The position numbers and the translations under genes were made by a program. 64,000 nt of DNA, from assembly GCF_029076845.1 (NCBI RefSeq), contig NZ_JARESE010000015.1:186001-250000 (forward strand), written 5' to 3'. Below are positions 59,710-64,000 of this stretch, piece after piece (positions within the stretch are counted from its first letter, which is position 1; every line of letters begins with the position of its first letter). Under the pieces are notes generated by a model. That model was given only the letters and a program-made list of their open reading frames with translations, did no database searches and was not told where the DNA came from. Origin of the DNA: Novosphingobium album (ex Liu et al. 2023) (lineage in GTDB: Bacteria; Pseudomonadota; Alphaproteobacteria; Sphingomonadales; Sphingomonadaceae).

Positions 59710-61293
59710 ATGACGCTGCGCACCGTCACGGGCGGCAAGGGCATGGTCACGGCGCCGCACCACCTCGCGGCGAAGGCGGGCCGCGATGTGCTGGCGGATG
59801 GCGGCAATGCCGTGGAGGCGACCGTCGCGGTCGCTGCGACGCTGGCGGTGGTCTATCCGCACATGACCGCGATCGGCGGCGACGGCTTCTGGGTGATTGC
59901 CGAGCCCGATGGCCGGGTCCATTCGATCCACGGTTGCGGCGGCGCGGCGGCGAAGGCCGACCTTTCGCTCTACGCCGGGCTCGACGCCGTGCCGACGCGC
60001 GGGCCGCTGGCGGCGAACACCGTGGCGGGCACGATCTCGGGCTGGGCGGCGGCGCTGGCCAGCGCTGGCGGCGCGCTGCCGCTCGCACGCCTGCTGCGCG
60101 ATGCGATCCGGCATGGCGAGGACGGCGTGGCCGTGACGGCGGGCGGCGCCGGCATCGCGGCGGCCAAGGGCGGCGAATTGCGCGGCCAGCCCGGCGCTTA
60201 CGGCACGATCTTCGAGCCCGATGGCAGGCCGCTGGCGCAAGGCGATATGCTGCGCCAGCCCGCGCTCGCCGCGACGCTGCGCCAGCTTGTGGCCGATGGC
60301 CTCGACAGCTTCTATCGCGGCGATCTGGCCGCCCTCATCGCGGCCGATCTGGCAATGCTGGGCAGCCCGGTGGCGCTGGCCGACCTTGCGGCGCATCGGG
60401 CGACGCGGCCCGCGCCGCTCTCCACCGCGATCGCCGGGGCCACACTCTACAACAGCACGCCGCCGACGCAGGGCTTCGCCTCGCTGATGATCCTCGCGCT
60501 GTTCGACCGGCTGGCGGCCGACGCGCCGGAGGGTTTCGAACACGTCCACGGGCTGGTCGAGGCGACCAAGCAGGCGTTCCTGCTGCGCGATGTCCATGTC
60601 GGCGATCCGGCCTACACCGGGTTCGATTTCCAGCGCCTGCTGGACGATGCCGCCGCGCTTGACGAAATCGCCGCGCGGATCGACCCGGCCAAGGCACTGC
60701 CCTGGCCGCAGCCGCCGCAATGGGGCGATACCTGCTGGTTCGGCGCGGCCGATGGCGAGGGCCGGGTGGTCAGCGCGATCCAGTCGACCTATTTCGAGTT
60801 CGGATCGGGGCTGGTGCTGCCGCGCACCGGCATCACCTGGCAGAACCGGGGCAGTTCGTTCCGCTTGGCCGAAGCCGGCTGGAATGCGCTGAAGCCGGGG
60901 CGCAAGCCGTTCCACACGCTCAACCCCGCGCTGGCCAGGTTCGCTGACGGGCGCGTGATGGCCTATGGCACGATGGGCGGCGAGGGCCAGCCGCAAACGC
61001 AGGCCGCGCTGTTCAGCCGCTACGCCCGTTTCGGCATGGACTTGCAGGCGGCGATCAGCGCGCCGCGCTGGCTGCTGGGGCGCACCTGGGGCGAGCAATC
61101 GACCACGCTCAAGCTGGAGGACGGGTTCGCCGAAGCGCTGTACGCGCGGCTTGCCGAGGCCGGGCACGATGTCGAGCGGGTCGGGCCCTTGACGGCGACC
61201 ATGGGCCACGCCGGCGCGGTGGTGCGCCATGCCGACGGCCACTGCGAAGGTGCCACCGATCCGCGCAGCGACGGCGCGGCGGTGGCATGGTGA
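59710..61293 (+). CDS. Gamma-glutamyltransferase-like Ntn hydrolase, HpxW (oxamate amidohydrolase)-like
   Basis: A 527-residue Ntn hydrolase of the gamma-glutamyltransferase superfamily, made as one chain that cleaves itself before the catalytic Thr. The Thr is expected in GDTCWFGAADGEG (near residue 339), followed by SAIQSTYFEFGSGLVLPRTG. Classical GGT has T-T-H at this place; T-C-W marks a different subfamily. HpxW of Klebsiella, an oxamate amidohydrolase in purine breakdown, is a member of this superfamily and is encoded with HpxX and HpxY, whose counterparts lie upstream here. No signal peptide is seen, agreeing with a cytosolic enzyme. Name by context and subfamily features. Confidence 0.8.
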   Translation: MTLRTVTGGKGMVTAPHHLAAKAGRDVLADGGNAVEATVAVAATLAVVYPHMTAIGGDGFWVIAEPDGRVHSIHGCGGAAAKADLSLYAGLDAVPTRGPLAANTVAGTISGWAAALASAGGALPLARLLRDAIRHGEDGVAVTAGGAGIAAAKGGELRGQPGAYGTIFEPDGRPLAQGDMLRQPALAATLRQLVADGLDSFYRGDLAALIAADLAMLGSPVALADLAAHRATRPAPLSTAIAGATLYNSTPPTQGFASLMILALFDRLAADAPEGFEHVHGLVEATKQAFLLRDVHVGDPAYTGFDFQRLLDDAAALDEIAARIDPAKALPWPQPPQWGDTCWFGAADGEGRVVSAIQSTYFEFGSGLVLPRTGITWQNRGSSFRLAEAGWNALKPGRKPFHTLNPALARFADGRVMAYGTMGGEGQPQTQAALFSRYARFGMDLQAAISAPRWLLGRTWGEQSTTLKLEDGFAEALYARLAEAGHDVERVGPLTATMGHAGAVVRHADGHCEGATDPRSDGAAVAW

Positions 61294-61320
61294 TCGTGTC
61301 ACCTCGCACGCCGGGACGAG

Positions 61321-61436
61321 CCCTCTCCCCTTCAGGCGAGAGGGTGGGGAGAGGGGGGCGCCGCGCACTCCCCTCTCAACTCCGGCTAGCTCGCCAGCGA
61401 GCAAGCCTGCGTATCTCTCCCCTCAAGGGGAGAGAG
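61321..61436. repeat. Dispersed intergenic repeat, copy B
   Basis: About 116 bp related to copy A at 30640-30760, with CCCCTCTCAACTCCGGCTAG and GCAAGCCTGCGTATCTCTCC in common. It fills nearly the whole gap between the HpxW-like and allantoate amidohydrolase genes. Its right end AAGGGGAGAGAG is placed 3 nt before ATG 61439 and would act as the Shine-Dalgarno sequence of that gene. Confidence 0.85.
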
Positions 61437-61438
61437 CA

Positions 61439-62674
61439 ATGAACGATCTCCCTCCCGGCGGCGCTCGCGCGGTGGCGCGCTGCGATGCGCTGGGCGTGGC
61501 GCCTTACAGCGACATGGCGGGCGGGCTCTATCGCGGTTATCTGACACCGGCCTACACGGCGGCGCAGCAGGCGCTGGCCGGCTGGATGGAAGCGGCGGGA
61601 ATGGCCGTGCGGCGCGATCCCGCCGCCAATCTCGTGGGCCGTTATCCCGGCGAGGTGGCCGATGCGCCCGCGCTGCTGATCGGCAGCCATATCGACAGCG
61701 TGCGCGATGCCGGCCGCTATGACGGGCCGCTTGGCGTGATGCTGGGGATCGAGTGCGTCGATGCCCTGCGCACGCGCGGGCGGCGTATGGCGTTTCCGAT
61801 CGAGGTCTATGCCTTTGGCGACGAGGAAGGATCGCGCTTTCCCGCCGCGATGCTGACCAGCCGCGCGGTCGCCGGCACGCTCGATCCCGCCGCGCTCGAC
61901 CTGGCCGATGGCGAGGGGGTGGCGCTGGCCGATGCCGGGGTGGATGTGGCCGCCTATCTGGATGCCGCGCGCGCGCCCGGATCGGCCATGGCCTATCTGG
62001 AAGCGCATATCGAGCAGGGGCCGGTGCTGGAGGCGGACGGCCTCGCGGTGGGCACGGTCACGGGCATCGCCGCGCAATTGCGCTACGAAGTCACCGTGCG
62101 CGGCATGGCCGGGCACGCGGGAACCACCGCGATGCGCCTGCGCCGCGATGCGCTGGCCGGGGCGGCGGCGATGGTGCTGGCGATCGAGCAGGTGGCGCGC
62201 TGCGATAATTCCGATCTTGTCGCCACGGTCGGCCGGATCGAGGCACTGCCGGGCGCGGCCAATGTCATTCCCGGCGAAGTGCGCTTCACCATCGACGTGC
62301 GCTCGGGCGACGCGGCGCGCCGCGACCGGGCGGCGCGCGCCATTCTTGACCGCCTGCGCGAGATCGCCGAGGCGCGCGACCTCGAACTCGCGACCGAGCT
62401 GATCCACGATCTGCCCGCCAGCCCCTGCGATCCGGCGCTGATGGACCTGATGGACGATGCGCTCGCCGATGCCGGCCAGCCGGTGCGCCGGCTCGTCTCG
62501 GGCGCGGGGCACGATGCCATGGTGATGGCCGCGCTGTGCCCCACCGCCATGCTGTTCATCCGCTGCAAGGGCGGGGTGAGCCACAATCCCGCCGAGCATG
62601 TCGATCCCGCCGATGCCGAAGTGGCGCTCAGGGTCATGCTCGGCTTCATCGAACGTCTGGGAGCCGCCGCGTGA
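61439..62674 (+). CDS. Allantoate amidohydrolase-type M20 hydrolase
   Basis: A 411-residue M20 metallohydrolase of the allantoate amidohydrolase/N-carbamoyl-L-amino-acid hydrolase group. Metal and substrate motifs: GSHIDSVRDAGRYDGPLGVM, FGDEEGSRFPAAMLTSRAVA, YLEAHIEQGPVLE and GHAGTTAMRLRRDAL. With an aminotransferase for ureidoglycine and an allantoinase directly downstream, allantoate is the best substrate. Start ATG 61439 uses a Shine-Dalgarno sequence provided by the dispersed repeat. It ends sharing one base with the next start. Confidence 0.9.
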   Translation: MNDLPPGGARAVARCDALGVAPYSDMAGGLYRGYLTPAYTAAQQALAGWMEAAGMAVRRDPAANLVGRYPGEVADAPALLIGSHIDSVRDAGRYDGPLGVMLGIECVDALRTRGRRMAFPIEVYAFGDEEGSRFPAAMLTSRAVAGTLDPAALDLADGEGVALADAGVDVAAYLDAARAPGSAMAYLEAHIEQGPVLEADGLAVGTVTGIAAQLRYEVTVRGMAGHAGTTAMRLRRDALAGAAAMVLAIEQVARCDNSDLVATVGRIEALPGAANVIPGEVRFTIDVRSGDAARRDRAARAILDRLREIAEARDLELATELIHDLPASPCDPALMDLMDDALADAGQPVRRLVSGAGHDAMVMAALCPTAMLFIRCKGGVSHNPAEHVDPADAEVALRVMLGFIERLGAAA

Positions 62675-63912
62675 TGCCTGAACTCGATCCCCTGCTGTTC
62701 GGCGAGATCGACCCGCCGCAGCGCCTCCTGATGGGGCCGGGCCCGATCAACGCCCATCCGCGCGTGCTGCGGGCGATGTCGGCCGACCTGCTGGGCCAGT
62801 TCGATCCCGAGATGACCGCGTTCATGAACCAGGTGATGGCGCTGTACCGGCCGATCTTCGGCACCGCCAACCCATGGACCATGCTGATCGACGGCACTGC
62901 AAGGGCCGGCATCGAGGCGGCGCTGGTCAGCCTCGTCGCGCCGGGCGAGCGCGTGCTGGTGGTCAATTTCGGCCGCTTCGGCCTCTTGCTTACCGAGATC
63001 CTCACCCGCGTCGGCGCCGTCATCGAGACGGTCGACGCGAACTGGGGCGAGGTCGTGCCGATGGAGGCGATCGCCACCGCCATCGAACGGACCTCGCCTC
63101 GCCTTGTCGCGACGATCCACGGCGATACCTCGACCACCATGGCGCAGCCGCTCGAAGGGCTGGGCGACCTCGCCCACGCGGCGGGCGCGCTGCTCTATGT
63201 CGATGCCACCGCGACGATCGGCGGCATGGAGATCGCCGCCGACCGCTGGGGCGCGGACATCGTCACCGGCGGCCTGCAGAAATGCCTCGGCGGCCCTTCG
63301 GGCTCGGCGCCGATCACCATTTCCGATGCCGCCGCCGCGCATATCGGCAAGCGCCGGCATGTCGAGAAAGGCATCCGCCGCGACGATATCGCCGACGGGG
63401 CGGGGCCGCGCATCGGCTCCAACTATTTCGATCTCGCGATGATCATGGACTATTGGTCCGAGAAGCGGCTGAACCACCATACCGAGGCGACCTCGATGCT
63501 CTATGCCGCGCGCGAATGCGCCCGCATCGCGCTCGGCGAGGGGCTGGCGGCGCGCTATGGCCGCCATGCCAGCGCCGGCCGGGCGATGACCGCCGGCCTG
63601 CGCGCCATGGGCCTCACCGTGTTCGGCGACGATGCCCACCGCATGACCAATGTCACCGGCGTCTACATTCCGAGCGGCGTCGATGGCGAGGCGGTACGCC
63701 AGGCGATGCGCGACCAGTTCGAGATCGAGATCGGCACCGCCTTCGGCCCGTTGCAAGGCCAGATCTGGCGGATCGGCGCGATGGGCTACAACGCCATGAA
63801 GCACAAGGTGCTGCTCACGCTCGCCGCGCTGGAAGCCTGCCTGCGCGCCGAAGGGTTCGCGCTGCCGCTGGGCGAGGCGGTCCCGGCCGCGCTGGAGGCG
63901 TGGGAGGCATGA
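62674..63912 (+). CDS. pucG: (S)-ureidoglycine-glyoxylate aminotransferase (PucG type)
   Basis: A 412-residue PLP-dependent class V aminotransferase. The PLP Lys is in TGGLQKCLGGPSGSAPITI, and YWSEKRLNHHTEATSMLYAA is typical of PucG, which transfers the amino group of ureidoglycine to glyoxylate, making oxalurate and glycine. That product links directly to the oxalurate enzymes encoded upstream. ATG 62674 shares one base with the preceding stop; its own stop overlaps the next ATG (ATGA). Confidence 0.9.
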   Translation: MPELDPLLFGEIDPPQRLLMGPGPINAHPRVLRAMSADLLGQFDPEMTAFMNQVMALYRPIFGTANPWTMLIDGTARAGIEAALVSLVAPGERVLVVNFGRFGLLLTEILTRVGAVIETVDANWGEVVPMEAIATAIERTSPRLVATIHGDTSTTMAQPLEGLGDLAHAAGALLYVDATATIGGMEIAADRWGADIVTGGLQKCLGGPSGSAPITISDAAAAHIGKRRHVEKGIRRDDIADGAGPRIGSNYFDLAMIMDYWSEKRLNHHTEATSMLYAARECARIALGEGLAARYGRHASAGRAMTAGLRAMGLTVFGDDAHRMTNVTGVYIPSGVDGEAVRQAMRDQFEIEIGTAFGPLQGQIWRIGAMGYNAMKHKVLLTLAALEACLRAEGFALPLGEAVPAALEAWEA

Positions 63913-64000
63913 GCCTGCCGCGCGACCTTGTCGGCTACGGCGCGCATCCGCCCGATCCGCGCTGGCCGGGCGGAGCGCGCATCGCCGTGCAGTTCGTGGT
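63909..64000 (+). CDS. puuE: Allantoinase PuuE, N-terminal fragment (cut by window end)
   Basis: The first 30 residues are visible, including LPRDLVGYGAHPPDPRWPGG followed by ARIAVQFVV. This matches the start of the polysaccharide-deacetylase-fold allantoinase PuuE (RDLIGYG...PxWPxGARIAVQFV). It starts at ATG 63909, overlapping the PucG stop by 4 bp. The catalytic residues are outside the window. Confidence 0.85.
   Translation, partial: MSLPRDLVGYGAHPPDPRWPGGARIAVQFV

Overview
The window is a high-GC alphaproteobacterial chromosome segment, most likely from Sphingomonadales (Novosphingobium/Sphingomonas-like). The reasons are its dense, translationally coupled operons, the large NAD-glutamate dehydrogenase, the ccoNOQPGHIS block with an FnrN-type regulator nearby, a TonB receptor inside a Rieske/BVMO catabolic cluster, and orphan TadE/TadG-like genes. 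No tRNA, rRNA, CRISPR array, transposase or intact prophage was seen.

Layout. 1-5.3 kb: 3' end of NAD-glutamate dehydrogenase, a dienelactone-hydrolase-like protein, 4-alpha-glucanotransferase and an alpha/beta hydrolase. 5.3-11.2 kb (minus): an arginine succinyltransferase (AST) operon, DUF1338 - astD - M20 peptidase - astA - astB, mostly joined by 4-bp overlaps; astC and astE are absent from the cluster. 11.3-20.7 kb (minus): the cbb3 oxidase operon ccoN-O-Q-P-G-H-I-S, a small Cys-containing exported protein and hemN. 20.9-22.6 kb: a divergent OmpW-like porin and an FnrN-type oxygen sensor with four cysteines.

22.8-36.0 kb: a catabolic cluster of unknown substrate: amidohydrolase, Baeyer-Villiger-type monooxygenase, two Rieske oxygenase alpha subunits, a TauD-type dioxygenase, a TetR regulator, a TonB receptor, an alpha/beta hydrolase and an MFS transporter. 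Its 0.7-kb control region holds two perfect FNR/FixK boxes, a 20-bp perfect palindrome, a 13-bp tandem repeat, a palindromic intergenic repeat and, on the minus strand, a probable FNR-controlled small RNA ending in a strong intrinsic terminator.

36.2-42.2 kb: a membrane-anchored protein of unknown function, three TadE/TadG-like genes and glycyl-tRNA synthetase. 42.4-54.7 kb: a 2,792-residue secreted repeat protein with eight near-identical 106-aa cadherin-like repeats, divergent from three tandem tail-collar (MdpB-like) genes and a DUF6916-like gene; a GNAT acetyltransferase, an SMR exporter and a second DUF6916-like gene follow.

54.9-64 kb (plus): a purine/ureide catabolic operon: an SBF-like transporter with an HpxX/AtzG-like (DUF4089) C-terminal domain, an AtzE/HpxY amidase, an NCS2 purine permease, an exported nucleosidase, an HpxW-like oxamate amidohydrolase, allantoate amidohydrolase, ureidoglycine-glyoxylate aminotransferase and the start of PuuE allantoinase. 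The transporter-adaptor fusion is the most unusual protein architecture in the window.

FNR/FixK-like boxes (TTGAT/TTGCG-N4-ATCAA) occur at six places between 12.7 and 28.2 kb, linking hemN, ccoN, ompW, the small RNA, the monooxygenase and the TauD dioxygenase into one candidate oxygen-responsive regulon.
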